The translations under genes and the position numbers were made by a program. DNA of 64,000 nucleotides, taken from positions 3,317,138-3,381,137 of the forward strand of contig NC_030987.1 in assembly GCF_000149955.1 (NCBI RefSeq), given 5' to 3'. The notes under the pieces were generated by a model. It saw only the letters and a program-made list of their open reading frames with translations, did not search any database and was not told the origin of the DNA. Below are positions 9,891-21,508 of this stretch, in pieces. This DNA is from Fusarium oxysporum f. sp. lycopersici 4287 (lineage: Eukaryota; Ascomycota; Sordariomycetes; Hypocreales; Nectriaceae). Within the stretch, counting starts at the first letter, position 1; each line of letters begins with the position of its first letter.

Positions 9891-11809
9891 ATGGACGCCG
9901 ATATCTTCGCACGAAGTGGCGGCCTCGGCGGCGACCCGAGCGATCGACCTGGATTCTATAAACCCGTTGGTATTGGTTTGGCTGTTGGGTCTGGTGTCTT
10001 TATCGGTATCTCTTTCGTTCTAAAGAAAGTCGGATTATTGCGCGCCAACGAAAAATACAATGAGGTCGCTGGAGAAGGATATGGATACCTCAAAAACTTC
10101 TACTGGTGGGCGGGAATGACACTTATGATCATTGGCGAAATCCTCAACTTTGTCGCATACGCCTTCACCGATGCAATCCTCGTCACTCCTCTGGGCGCAT
10201 TGTCCGTTGTTATCACAGCTATTCTTTCAGCCATTTTCCTCAAAGAGCGCCTCAGCATGGTCGGAAAAGTTGCTTGCTTCCTCTGCATTGTCGGCTCGGT
10301 TGTTATTGTTATGAATGCTCCCCATACATCATCCGTCAGCGATATTCAAGAGATGCAGAAATACTTTATTACACCCGGATTCCTCACCTATGCCGGCCTT
10401 ATCATAGTTGGTTCTATCGCCACTGCACTATGGGCTGGGCCAAGATATGGTAACAAGAATATGTTGGTATACATCTCAATCTGCAGTTGGATTGGTGGAC
10501 TCAGTGTCGTCTCGACTCAAGGACTGGGTGCTGCCATCATTGCTTGGATCGGGGGCAAACCTCAGTACAAGGAATGGTTCCTATGGGTTTTATTCGTCTT
10601 TGTCATTGGCACATTATTGACGGAGATCATTTATCTCAACGTATGAGCCCAGCTCTCCGTTTTATCTCAGTCACTAACAGCTCATCACAGAAAGCGCTCA
10701 ACATCTATAACGCAGCCCTCGTTACCCCGACATATTACGTCTACTTTACCAGTACGACTATTATCACGTCAGCAATTCTTTTCCAAGGTTTCAAGGGCAC
10801 TGCCCAGTCTATCGTCACCGTTGTTTTAGGTTTCTTAACAATTTGTTCCGGAGTAGTGTTACTGCAGCTCTCAAAATCCGCAAAGGATGTGCCCGACGCA
10901 GCAGTCTTCAGCGGCGACCTCGATCAGATCCAGACTATTGCCGAGCAGGAACAGCCAGAGTCGGAACCCAAGGCCGATGCCATCCGCGGAGCCGCTGCCA
11001 TCGTGCGACAGATCTCTCAGCGACGACTTAGAATGGAAGCCGAAGAGCTCAAGCGACTCCACGAGGAAAAGATGATGATGGACACAATGGACCCTATCCG
11101 AGAGGATGGACAGCAGCCGGAGTGGGAATGGGATGGTTTGAGAAGAAGACGAACAATGACTTTCAGGACCGGAACGATTAGCAGCTCTAGGGCAGGATCG
11201 GTAACATCGCCTCCACCACCGATGCCGCCCACCTCACCCCGTTTTGCTGTAAGACCAAGCAGTCCAAGACAACATCCACCTTTAGGCATGTCGCAGTTCC
11301 CACCGGTCGAAGACGGAGACGATAGCGACGACGACAACAACCGTCAGGAAACAAACACACTCTTCTCTAGCATTGCAGGTACCATCCGAGGTAGAGCCCG
11401 AGGCTTCACCAACTTCTCAGGCCGACACGCCAACGACGATCATGAAGACGATAAACCCCGGCCCCGCAGCCCGATGCACCCGGTCCCCCTGACTGAGATT
11501 GCCGTCCCCCGGGATAAGGCCGACGAAGAACACGCCGCTTACTATGGTCAAACTCGGGAGCACGAGTACAACGGACAGGATACTGAGTACCGAGGGGCGT
11601 CATTCCGAAGTGGTGACAGCCTAGCGCCTCCGACGCCCCCGCCTCATGGACAACCTCAGGATACGACACGACGTCAGTTTTCATTCCATAACGTTTTCCG
11701 GCGGCCTCACTCATCGTCTAGATCAACATCACACGTCGCGGACCCAACGGAGGAAGAGCGGGCCGGACTCGTCAAGGACGATAGCCAGCCGGGCCCATCT
11801 TTTCTCTAG
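9891..11809 (+). CDS. NIPA-type magnesium transporter with long cytosolic tail
   Basis: Member of the NIPA/DUF803 family, Mg2+ and other divalent-cation transporters of the drug/metabolite transporter superfamily. Exons 9891-10640 and 10691-11809 (intron GTATGA...CACAG), 622 aa. Start is the ATG at 9891 (MDADIFARSGG). Hallmarks are GIGLAVGSGVFIGISFVLKK (TM1), the Gly/Trp WWAGMTLMIIGEILNF, DAILVTPLGALSVVITAI, FLKERL and ALVTPTYYVYFTSTTIITSA. About nine membrane segments fill the first 330 residues. The last 290 residues are cytosolic, charged and Ser/Pro-rich, with a coiled coil (RRLRMEAEELKRLHEEKM) and proline clusters. Likely plasma-membrane or endosomal. It converges on the CHIP-like gene. 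Confidence 0.92.
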
Positions 11810-12358
11810 GGGCAAATCCGATGGGTAATGTCAGCATTCGGGGTGGTGCTTTGAGTAAGAAGGGGGAAAACATGCATTTGCACGGCGCTATTGGTGTTCT
11901 TTTCTTTTGGACTACTGGGATCGCTTGGTTGGGTTATTCGGTTGCATAGCGATTGTATAATGTCGTCACGCCTTGGTTAAGTAGGGTATAGACATGTCTT
12001 GGACGGAGCGCGAGCTTGATGACTCCCTTTATATACAAAACTGCTGTGGGACATGATGGCCGGGTCAGTGGAGGATAGTAACACGACATGATGAATAAGG
12101 ATCAGTTGTATACGTTTAAAACATATTATTTATGAAACGACTGGCTGCAGCACTGATAGCATGAGTGACCGTGGAAGATTAAGAGGAGAATTGCCGTTAT
12201 TACTTTCATGAATTCGTTCAAAACGTTACGCTATTCAAGCCCAAAGCATCTCTGGAATAAGTCTCTGAACACCTGAAACTCCAAGCATTTAATAAGATTT
12301 TAATCAAAAGACCTCCGATCCGCTGATTCCCAACTCTCATCGTCATTTGCTTTTTCTA
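11810..12358. other. Convergent intergenic region
   Basis: Between the NIPA and CHIP-like stop codons. It holds the two 3' untranslated regions and nothing else recognisable. Confidence 0.5.
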
Positions 12359-13280
12359 CTACCAATCGGCAGCCCAACCGTTTTGCTCGAGGAACTCTTC
12401 GCACGCCTGCTTCAACGCCAGGTTTGGCCGTAGCTCAGAAGGCACAAGTGGCTCGCGAGTGAGAGGATCGCTATGGTGTCTGTTGAGGTGCTCCATGATA
12501 GACGCGCGCTCGTATGACTTTCCAGTCTTGGTCTGTACCTTGTTAGCAAGCATGGCATTCGATCGTGGTGAGGAACTTACCATGACGGGATCAACCATGA
12601 ATCCAAAGCTGATATCGTCAATGGCCCAGTCTGGAACCTCTCTCTTCTTCTCACCATCTGCCCTTGCTCTCTCAAAGATCTCTTTCATCCTCTCAATCTT
12701 GGCATCGCTCTCCTCCTCGATTTCCTGCCTCACCATCCCATCATCCGTCTCGGCCAGCATAGCCTCTTTGTCCTTTGTCAATAATTCAAGCATCTCCCTT
12801 TCAAGATCTTGCGATTCGCGAACCCGCTTCTTCTCAAGATCGTCCCAGCGCTCTTTCTTGCAGCGAAGAACGAGAGCCGTCACAGCAGCGAGCGAGCGAT
12901 CTCCCGTGGCGGCGCACAGCTTGTGCGCATGCAGAGCGTTCTCAAGCGCAGCGTCATAGTCGCGAAGAGCGATCTGTGCTTGCGCAAGGTAGTACCGGGC
13001 CTTCATGTTGTCTGGCGTTAGCTGCAAACAAGCCTCGCAGTCGGTGATTACTGAGTCCCAATAATTAAGCTTAAGACGGGCCATGGCGCGATTAGTGTAA
13101 AGAGCTGGATTTTTGGGGTCGGCGATGATGCTATTGCGATCTTTGTCAGAATAAGCTCTCTCTCTAAGCTGTGCTGATTATATATGCTCACGCTTTGGAG
13201 TAGAGGCTATCGGCGCCGACGTAGTCCCCCGCCTGGAAACATTTGTTTCCTTCGTTCTTGAGCTGTAGCGACTTAGACAT
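12359..13280 (-). CDS. CHIP/STUB1-like TPR and U-box E3 ubiquitin ligase
   Basis: Chaperone-dependent ubiquitin ligase that links Hsp70/Hsp90 clients to degradation. Three exons: 13192-13280, 12581-13130 and 12359-12532, 270 aa. The N terminus (MSKSLQLKNEGNKCFQAGDYVGADSLYSKAI) begins three TPR motifs; NPALYTNRAMARLKL and NMKARYYLAQAQ are the second and third. A long charged coiled coil follows (about residues 110-195). The U-box covers roughly 200-268: ISFGFMVDPVM, TKTGKSYERASIMEHLNRH, DPLTREPL and LRPNLALKQACEEFL. Intron 1 uses the acceptor AATAG and intron 2 GTACAG; both were chosen because they rebuild the family sequence. Length and domain order match CHIP. Cytosolic. Confidence 0.92.
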
Positions 13281-14072
13281 GTTGAGTCAAGTGCAGTGCG
13301 TGAGACTGGGGGGTGAGTGGTAGTGAGATGTGGTAAGATTGGACAGTAATTTATGCCGTAATAGAGGATTCGTTACTGTATGCCGGATGCTCGGACAAGA
13401 GGACCCCGTATCTATAAAGGCGCTGGCTGATATTATGATGGCAAAGAAAAAAGGAGAATAAACTGCACAGCAGAGAAAAGAAAAAGGAGGAACAGAATCA
13501 AGAGAAATCGCAGCGTGAAATGTGCAGAAAGCGAACGAGCTGTGATGTTCACTCTAGAAGACAGAAGCAGGGAGTTACTGGAAACAGCGAGCGAGCCACA
13601 ATGACACATGTAGGTACGTTACGTTAAGTTTAGAGGAGAGAAGGGCAAAGGACCCTTGATTTTGGGAGGGATTGATAGAGCTTTTGATTGGATTTCTAAG
13701 CGCGTGTTCCCTGGAAAGTTCGAGAAACGAGCGGGACGGTTTTAACTAATTGAGGCCTAGAAATTGCGGGGTGAGTATTGAGTATCTTCATCATGAGAAC
13801 CAAGTCATGATGGAGACATATTCATACAAAAAAAAAGAAGAATCAAAAATGCATTTATTGCTCGAATCTACATGCACAAATCCATCATGACTTTTATTCC
13901 CAAGTCACCTGATTCCGCCTCTTGCAGAATCTGTCTGTGTCTAAACGCCAATGTCTAATGCAATATCATTGTCATGTCATGTCATGTCGTGCCGTGTCGT
14001 GTCCTAAAACTCCCCAAAGTCCGTATAATACGTCAGCAAAAGAAAGTGGCCCAGATACTCCTCTCTTCTTTC
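13281..14072. other. Intergenic: promoter of the CHIP-like gene and 3' region of the P450 gene
   Basis: Purine-rich stretches occur near 13440-13640, and a pentamer-type repeat at 13970-14004. No gene is supported. Confidence 0.5.
13970..14004. repeat. TGTCA/TGTCG pentanucleotide repeat
   Basis: Seven tandem TGTCA, TGTCG or TGCCG units, within the 3' region of the P450 gene. Confidence 0.75.
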
Positions 14073-15893
14073 TTACATCTCCACCAAACGCACAACCAAA
14101 TTCTCCTTTGGTCGCAGTGTGAAAGCCGGTCCAGCGACGTCAACCTGCTTCTCTTCGTTTCCAAGGGGTTTCTCGATCTTGAACTTGCGCACCATCTCTA
14201 CAAGCATGGTCTTCATCTCCAAGAGGGAGAGCTGCTTGCCAATGCACATGCGCGGGCCGTTGTGAAACGTCTCAAAGGCGTAGGCGCTTGTCGCGTCACC
14301 CGTGAGATCGCTCCAGCGGTCAGGGTTGAACTCCTGCGCGTCTGGGCCCCAGACCAGAGGGTGCGTGTTCATCACCGCGGGCGAGAGTTGGATCACGGTT
14401 CCCTTGGGGATCATGATACCGTCAATTTCGACGTCATCGGTCGCTTGGCGAGGTGCCATGGCCACTATAAACGTGTTAGCTAATCAATTTCCTAATGTCA
14501 GGGGATGGGAGATGGGTTACTTACCTGCGCAGTAGAGTCGCAGAACCTCGCGCACAAAGCTGTGCAGATACGGGAGCTTGTCGATATCGCTGAAACTAGA
14601 CATGCCGCAAGTATTGTCCATGCTTGTGATTTCATCTCGCAGAAGCTGCTGGCAGTCCGGTCGGCGTGAGAGCTCGTGGACGGCCCAGGTGATGGAACAA
14701 GCTGTCGTGTCATGTCCAAGGATCAAAAGATTCAAAACCTATTACAACAGTTAGCACAATCCACAACATTCAGAATTCAGGGGTGGCTTACATATTCAAC
14801 GACATTCTTGTCGTTCCAATCAGGGTCGGAGTGTTCCAACAAACACTGGAGGGCGTCTCGGTGCTTTTCGTTGACAAGGCCTTGTTCGCACTGATTACGT
14901 CGGATCGTCATCAAACCTACAATGAACTCCCGAACTCGGGTACAGCTCTGAGAAAACTCAATGCATTCTTTCAGGGGTACATACTGTCGAATTGGGATTA
15001 GTGAGTTCAAGTAGTTGACAACATGGCCAAACGTCGAGGGTTGCATCATCGTGGTGAAGGTGTCAAACAACGGAGACTCGTCGGATCCGAGGTGGTTAAG
15101 ATCGAGGCCCAACGTTTCGAGCCCAATCACGTCGAGGGCTGCTTTCCAAATATTGCTCTCAACTATAAGATTGTTGGCTCAGTCGCACAAAAAGGGGGGG
15201 GTTACTTACTCTCAACGTTACCGTGTTCGTTGCGTTGTTGGGTCAGTACATCGATCAGTTGTTCGGCCTTTTGCTGAACAACAGGGGAGAAGGCTCTGAG
15301 TCGTGCAGCCGAGAATGGTTCTAATAAAAAGTTAGCATTGGTCTCAATCCGCGTAGGGTTGATTGTACTTACGACTGATGGCTGCTCGACGGACCTTGTG
15401 AAGCTTGCCTTCAACGAAGGGAAGTCCATCGCCGATGAGTTCATGCGCGAACTGCTTCGCAAAGGCAGGCTTCACAAAGTACGAGCTCTTCGTCTGAAGG
15501 ACCTGCTTATATGCCTCGATACTGTTTACAAACAGTGTCTCACCGTTGGCAAAGTTCAGGTATCGAATAATGGGTGCATCGGGAAACTCGCGAGACCACT
15601 TGCAAAAGAGTTCAGGAAACCAAGGCACCCGAAGGAACTTTGCAGTCTGTCCAAGAAAGAAGGCATTGTCCTATTATCAACGTTAGCAATACGATAGAAA
15701 AACGAAGGGCGAGTTTACTTGCTTTTGGTCCGGGGAGATATCGAAGGGGGGATACATAGAAGGGATATACAAAGACGTTAAAGGCGATCATGCCCATCAC
15801 GAGCATACCCAAGACGACCAATCCCATGGAAAGCGAAAGCATCAAGGGAAGCACTGACGCCATCTTGATCGAAAAATAGAACGAGTCGTACAT
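14073..15893 (-). CDS. Cytochrome P450 monooxygenase
   Basis: Haem-thiolate monooxygenase, microsomal. Six exons keep frame exactly: 15723-15893, 15373-15670, 15210-15320, 14792-15162, 14525-14738 and 14073-14464, giving 518 aa, a normal class II length. An N-terminal membrane anchor (residues 11-40, VLPLMLSLSMGLVVLGMLVM) is followed by the proline hinge PLRYLPGPK. The I-helix has LGHDTT (about 325-329), the K-helix EVLR (about 381-384), and the haem loop FHNGPRMCIGK has the ligand Cys at about 462. Intron 1 is GC-AG (GCAAGT donor); it is required to join LPGPK to DNAFFLGQ. The start is the first ATG (15893); a second at residue 11 is possible. The substrate is unknown. The alpha/beta hydrolase 1.7 kb upstream is on the same strand, but I see no other biosynthetic genes. 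Confidence 0.94.
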
Positions 15894-17584
15894 GTTGTAA
15901 TCTCGAGCGAGGTTGTTGGGCGAGCGGAAATGACCAAAATATGAAGAATAAGAAGACTAGATGGGTATCAATCAAAAAGGCAGCAAGAATGGGATTGTGA
16001 GAAGGAAAGAGAGATTACAAAGTCACGATGAGGCCAGGATATCGATATATACTATGCTAATTATCGCACTGGCAGCAGTCATTCAGTGTCCACGCACCTG
16101 GCGGGTGGCAACCACTGGCAGACGGCTGGCGAACATTGACGGAACATGTTGCATTGACTTGACGTTTACGGGTACGGGCGAGATCAAGGCCCCGAACATC
16201 GAACATCGGGTGTTTCTATATAGAGTTGTGGCACAGCTTTTGCCAGTGCTAATGTAAGGTATGGGTATGGTCTTGGGGGGAGATGGGGGCCGAAGCTTTG
16301 TTGTCGATACATATATAGCGAATACCACGTAGAAAACAGGCTGATCACTTTACCAATTCGGAGAACATGCAATGATACGTTATCTATATCCGCTGTCACT
16401 CGAGTCTAATGCCGTGGCAATTTCCGAACAGCATTGAAAGGGGTTATCTTGGTTTCTCGGAACGGATGGACGCTGGATGAATACCCTTTTGGGACGATGC
16501 GGTTTGCCGATGCATTGGGACCTTGCTGTCGAGTGCTTTACATACATGGATTAACAAACGTCAATAACCTAATCTAATAGACTCTACAGATAACCGAGAT
16601 TATCTGTGCTGTAGCGAGTGGTGGCGCTCAAGCGATGATACCTTGGGCCTGAAGATCTCCAACATGGCTGGCTTCGAATTACGGCAGTGGTCGAGTTATA
16701 GAATATTTTGCTCAGCCTTGCAGTTCGTTTTACAGATCTTTCCGTGGCATGTCACACAAGATAAGCCACTTACAATTTTCCCGTTGGTTGTGTAACATGA
16801 TAGCCTTACCGACTTTTCGTGTTTGTATCAATTCGTTGGTGTTGCTCGTTTCATGGGTTTCTGAACGTTTGAATGATATCCGGAACGTCATTGTTCGTGC
16901 AGATGACATGAATCTCGAAGTGATCAATTATTCGAGCGCGGGTATAAGTCGACAGATCTTAGTAGTCGTTTCATCATTATCATCCAGGATTGTTTGGTTT
17001 GACATGTGAAGCCTTAAGTCTTGGGATAGCCAATCAGTGTGTACATAAGCTGCTAAGTCTTTAAGTTGATACTATAAATGAGAAACCCTGTGTATTCTGG
17101 CGGAAGAGCAGCAAACACAGCCATGTTAATGCTGACTACGCATGGATTCTCGGGACAACCTACCTTGACTTCATGTCATCTCGGGCTATAAGATCTTGTG
17201 TTCCCTCTGATGGGGTCCTTAAGCCACCGCCTTGTATACAGATGGATAGGAACTTGGAAGCCGAGCTGCTATCCGTCTGTACTACGCCCTTGCATAATCT
17301 TCATCTTGGAGACTTTGACCATGCAGATAGACATAATAAAACCAATTGATGTATGTAGCTGTTTTTATATACCTTAGTGGGCCACGTCTGGACTCGTAGC
17401 CATAAGTCGTCTGAGTGCAATAGACATATGAAAGTATCCTGTATCCAATCCCATCCCAATCATAAACATATGATTCTTATATATAGTAGTCGTCATCATC
17501 ATCACGTCTCACTGGGGGTATCCTCATGCCATCCAAAACCCCAACCCAACGCCGTAGCCCAAGACAACCCACCCAAAGAAATTA
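15894..17584. other. Intergenic: P450 promoter region
   Basis: About 1.7 kb without a supportable gene. It contains a palindromic pair of GATA motifs at 16587-16606. Confidence 0.5.
16587..16606. promoter_or_regulatory. Palindromic GATA-factor-type site
   Basis: CAGATAA and its exact inverted copy TTATCTG are separated by six bases, about 700 bp upstream of the P450 start codon. Fungal GATA regulators (AreA/NIT2, SREA types) bind HGATAR, and paired sites bind best. The site is visible; its use is inference. Confidence 0.4.
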
Positions 17585-18490
17585 TCAACTGATTCCCAAC
17601 CATTCGACCATCTTGTCCACAGCTTGCCTGCCCTCTTGAATGGGTAAAATAGGCCACACGTGAATCATGCCCTCTCCATACACCAGCTCGACCTTTGTAC
17701 CCTGCTCCTTAGCCATCTCAACCATCTTCTTGGTATCAGGCGTCAAGAGATCCAAGCCAGCTGCAAACACCAACATTGGCGGTAGTCTCAGATCTCCGTA
17801 GATGGGACTAACATTGGGATGCTGGGTATCCATCTCTGGACAAATGAGTCTTGTAATCTCGGCGATGCCAGGAACGTCCAGCCATGGGTCCTTGAGCGCT
17901 GCATTGTGAAGTTCAGGATTGACGAGACTGGAATCAGTGCAAGGCGTGATGGGCACAATTCTCTGCGCAGTCTGCCTACCAGCCAATTTCGCATTTTGCG
18001 TGAGGACAAGAGCCATGGTTCCTCCAGCTGAATCACCCATGACCCAAAACGGCGTCCGATCTGGTGCCGATGCGAGTTCGTCGTGGAGCGGCTGCACGAA
18101 CTCATACATCTTCATGAGCGACGTCTCAGGGCCAAGCGGGTATATCGGTACGGTAACAGTAGCATTCAGACGCCTCGCAAGCTGGGCCACCAGCTCCCAA
18201 TGCTGAGGCGTGATATCAAAGACGAAGCCACCGCCATGGAGATACAAGATTCGACCACGGGTCGGCGTCTCTGTTTTTGGAGAGACTATGTAAACGACAT
18301 AATCCGCAATGTGGCCTTTTCTCTTGTACTCCTCAACGGCGAATTCCTTGTAGAGGTGCTTGGGGGGCACACGCTCGGGACGAAGACGTTCCTTGGCGAT
18401 GCGGTTGTTGATCCCCTCTGCTGAACTCCATGTGCTCTTGAACCACCACCAGACGATCCAGCTGAGGATGCGGGCTTTGAAGCTGGGCAT
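17585..18490 (-). CDS. HSL-family alpha/beta hydrolase (esterase/lipase, steryl-acetyl-hydrolase-like)
   Basis: Intronless, 301 aa. Hydrolyses short-chain or acetyl esters; relatives include yeast Say1 sterol deacetylase. The oxyanion motif HGGG lies at residues 85-88, the nucleophile elbow GDSAGG has Ser154, the acid is probably Asp252 (GLDLLTPD), and the base His277 (GMIHVW). The N terminus is hydrophobic and Trp-rich (ILSWIVWWWFKSTW), consistent with membrane association. All catalytic residues are present and the length is normal. It is on the same strand as the P450 and separated by 1.7 kb, so co-function is only a possibility. Confidence 0.9.
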   Translation of the reverse strand: MPSFKARILSWIVWWWFKSTWSSAEGINNRIAKERLRPERVPPKHLYKEFAVEEYKRKGHIADYVVYIVSPKTETPTRGRILYLHGGGFVFDITPQHWELVAQLARRLNATVTVPIYPLGPETSLMKMYEFVQPLHDELASAPDRTPFWVMGDSAGGTMALVLTQNAKLAGRQTAQRIVPITPCTDSSLVNPELHNAALKDPWLDVPGIAEITRLICPEMDTQHPNVSPIYGDLRLPPMLVFAAGLDLLTPDTKKMVEMAKEQGTKVELVYGEGMIHVWPILPIQEGRQAVDKMVEWLGIS

Positions 18491-21016
18491 TGCTGAGTGA
18501 GATGGAGTTTATGAGGGTATCACGGGAGTGGGATCATGCAAAGACTGCATAGACAATGGATGTTCAAGGTCTACAGCTACAGCCAGCTGTCATTATGCGC
18601 TGGCGGGTTTTTTCTGTGGAGGGGAATATGGGTACGAATAGTCATGGGTGGTTGGTGGTGAGGGGTCTACGGTCTACACCGCTATAGTAAGGTATGGCAC
18701 AAGTCGTTGAGAGGACAGACATCTCAACGAATAGGGCGGCATTGTTACACAGCATGGCCAAGTATTTCCGTGGTCAGTTAGGTTATTCGCAGTATGAGTT
18801 GGCTAGCTTGTAAGACAATGGAAGTAAGTATGTATGTATGTATGTATGTATGTATGTATGTGTATTTTTCGTCTGGGTGGCTGTAACGAAGCCAAATCTC
18901 CTACTGGAGCAAAAGACGTGCTGAGCTAGCTAGGTACAGGATACCCCGCTTCCTTCACCATCCAGCATACCAATGGCACAAAAGGTGCTGTATTTCTCAA
19001 GCCCGTCACCCGTCAGCGGGTTCGAGGGCAATCTATTGTCGAACTTTTTCCACCGACCAGAATTCTCTCGCGCATCACTACATCTGCTGACGCAGTCCAC
19101 AATCTCCAGTAACCAAGTTGTAGCTCGTAGTCGACTGTCGCGGCGGCAGGGAAAAACCTCGGGAAGGGATCAGAGGCCGACGGTGCGGCTTGCCTTTAAA
19201 GGAGAAAAACCCATCGCAATCGGCGTCGTTGATCGGAAGGATGTCGCTACGAATGCCCGGGGCATCGCCCTCCGATATCTAAGGCGTTCTGGTTCTGAGG
19301 TGCCGCCATTAGATCCGACAAAGGTGTTGTCAGAGAAGGCGAACTCTCCAAAATTCCTTCTCTGAAAACTGCTGTTAGGGAGCCGATAGCGTCCCCGCAG
19401 TTTTTGTGTGGTCGCGTGGCCTGCAGAAAATCCCGCTCCTAGCACCGCACTAACAGTGCGTGCCAAGAAAGAATTTTTACAGGAGAGAGTTGGCAATGGA
19501 AGTAAGTTTCAGTCGATCTCTACAATCTAGGGTAGTCAGATATCAGGACCCCCAAGCCGAGGCAGACCAACGATCATGAACTGTTAGGTAATCGTACATA
19601 TTCTTTACAATCCTGAACCTGTTCCTACAAATTAATATTACTTGTCAATCGGTGCAATAATCCGACTGTTATTGCAGATAATCCGATCGACCAAACGGAT
19701 AAAGCCCTTTACTCACCAGTCCCAACCCCAGAGTCTGACGATCACCATGTGTTTGCTGCAGTTGCATTGTCAGAGATTATCAGATCATGCTCGCATACAC
19801 GCATTCACATTCAGCTGTCACAAGGAGCCCTTTGACCCGAGAGTCCGGAGATGAAAGAGTGCTGCTTTAACACGGGAACAAGACGGACATGAACAGTCTA
19901 TCGCACAAGTAAATGAGAATGAGAACGAGCCTTTGCTCAGGACAGTAAAGAGCATTGTATCGTCTTGATACTCATCGCGATGATTGATAAAATGGTGGTT
20001 GAAAACAGGGTTATGACTGTCATGACTAGTGTCGCCTAGCTTTGAAAGCGGAAGTGATCTTCGAGAGCTGGACAAGATGAGTTGTGATGCTGCATGGGCA
20101 AACGTGCATGGAAAAGTCTAGGCAGGCGTTGGATGCTGAAGGATCTCGCTTACACTGACCTTTTTTCTCTTTGCTTTTTGTGAATTGGGGTCTGATTGAG
20201 GTGACACTTAACGGTTGGATGTGTATAGTCAGACGGGCGGGCGAAGGGATATCTTCAGTCAACTGACAGCCAATTCACTTCACTGGCTTTGGTAGTTACT
20301 TGAATAGTTCATTCCCAAGACCATGATGTTCAGTGAACAGTATAGTGAGCATACTGTATGTACGGTAACTAGTTGATCCCTAAACCTCTTGTTCACAAAA
20401 TAACCGCCAGTATCACACCTCTACCAAGCCATCAACCCTCTCTTCAACTTGCATACCCAATAAGATCAAATCCTCACCCTTAAACTCTCAAACCACCTCC
20501 GCATTTCACGTTGAACTAGTGCAAGCCCAACCGAGCCATCTCCTCTGCAGTACAGTAGGACCTGGTCTACTCTCATTGGTGTACCGCACGTGCACACACT
20601 TAAAATGCAAAAGCCTGACCTATGACATCCCTGCCATTGGCATTTGCTGGTTCCGGGTTTTCCCCTCCCTCGTTTCTCTTCCTCCACAAAAAGTCGACGT
20701 CAGTGACTACGATTAAACCGTTGCTCTTCCCCAGACTGCCACTGTCACTCACTGTTTCTTCATGTCTCTCGGCTCCACTTCTTCATCCCATTTCCACCAA
20801 GAAACAATTGAGTCACTTTACTACGACGGTTGATCACAAAACACAAGCAACACAAATAATTAGGGACTGGCTGTCTTTCAACTGCGCATACACCGGCATC
20901 GTCACGAACAAGAGCAACTCGGCTTTGCTCGGACCGTCGCTCGGCTACTACTCCGTCGGCTTCTACCGCCAACCTCCCTCCATCACATCACAATACATCA
21001 GACCGATAACCTCACG
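18491..21016. other. Long intergenic region (2.5 kb)
   Basis: It holds the hydrolase promoter, a GTAT microsatellite, a more GC-rich block at about 18970-19500 with one isolated 130-codon reading frame (18973-19365, not convincing), and the pyrimidine-rich leader of the next gene from about 20400. Confidence 0.45.
18828..18862. repeat. (GTAT)n microsatellite
   Basis: Almost nine uninterrupted GTAT units, about 340 bp upstream of the hydrolase start codon. Likely length-polymorphic between strains. Confidence 0.9.
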
Positions 21017-21508
21017 ATGCCTTCACAACGACCGTATTTCCTGTCTTCTTTCCTCGCCGCCTTCCGTCCTCAAGGCCCCTCTATCTCTACTACCGCTCCA
21101 CATCAACATCAGCCAAACAAGCACACCCGAGATACCACGACGACTACAACTGCCACAGCAACTGCAGCAAACACAACTACCACTGCTACTTCTACGTCAC
21201 ATCATCATCACCAGTCTCAACAACAACCAACTACTTCCAGTGTCGCCATCCGTCCACCCCGAAACACCACCTCTTGCTCACCATCGACATCAACATCCCC
21301 CGCCAACGGTACCGCCATTCCTATTCCCGGATCATCTGGTCGACGTGGAAGCGATAGCAGCAGCGAAGGGTTCCGTGATGTGATAGGTGCCGACAAGTGG
21401 TATATCGGTGGACGCACACCAGGCGGTGAAGAGAAGTTCTTCAAGCTTGGCGTTATCCGCCGGGTGAGAAGCAATGATGGCTTAAGTTTGGATCGTCTAA
21501 GCTTATAA
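21017..21508 (+). CDS. Low-complexity protein with ordered, conserved-looking C-terminal motif (163 aa)
   Basis: Single exon from ATG 21017. Residues 25-110 are Thr/His/Gln/Ser-rich low complexity. The last 45 residues look folded and constrained: GFRDVIGADKWYIGGRTP, then EEKFFKLGVIRRVRSN and DGLSLDRLSL at the end. From memory of Sordariomycete proteins this tail is a recurrent motif of a small uncharacterised family; I cannot verify that here. RRVRSNDGLSLDRLSL resembles a basophilic-kinase or 14-3-3-type target (RxxS, LSLDRLSL), suggesting a regulated cytosolic protein. The gene has a long pyrimidine-rich leader and converges on ALG10. Function unknown. Confidence 0.7.
   Translation: MPSQRPYFLSSFLAAFRPQGPSISTTAPHQHQPNKHTRDTTTTTTATATAANTTTTATSTSHHHHQSQQQPTTSSVAIRPPRNTTSCSPSTSTSPANGTAIPIPGSSGRRGSDSSSEGFRDVIGADKWYIGGRTPGGEEKFFKLGVIRRVRSNDGLSLDRLSL

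Noticed and set aside
14073..18490. P450 plus hydrolase as a secondary-metabolite cluster
   Set aside because: No backbone synthase, transporter or pathway regulator within 10 kb on either side; two enzymes on one strand are not enough.
18973..19365. 130-codon frame as a gene
   Set aside because: No motif, no hydrophobic pattern, no splice support; recorded only as part of an odd block.
20622..21383. 253-codon plus-strand frame overlapping the 163-aa gene
   Set aside because: Begins in the pyrimidine-rich leader and runs out of frame with the ordered C-terminal motif; the composition is that of CT-rich leader DNA.
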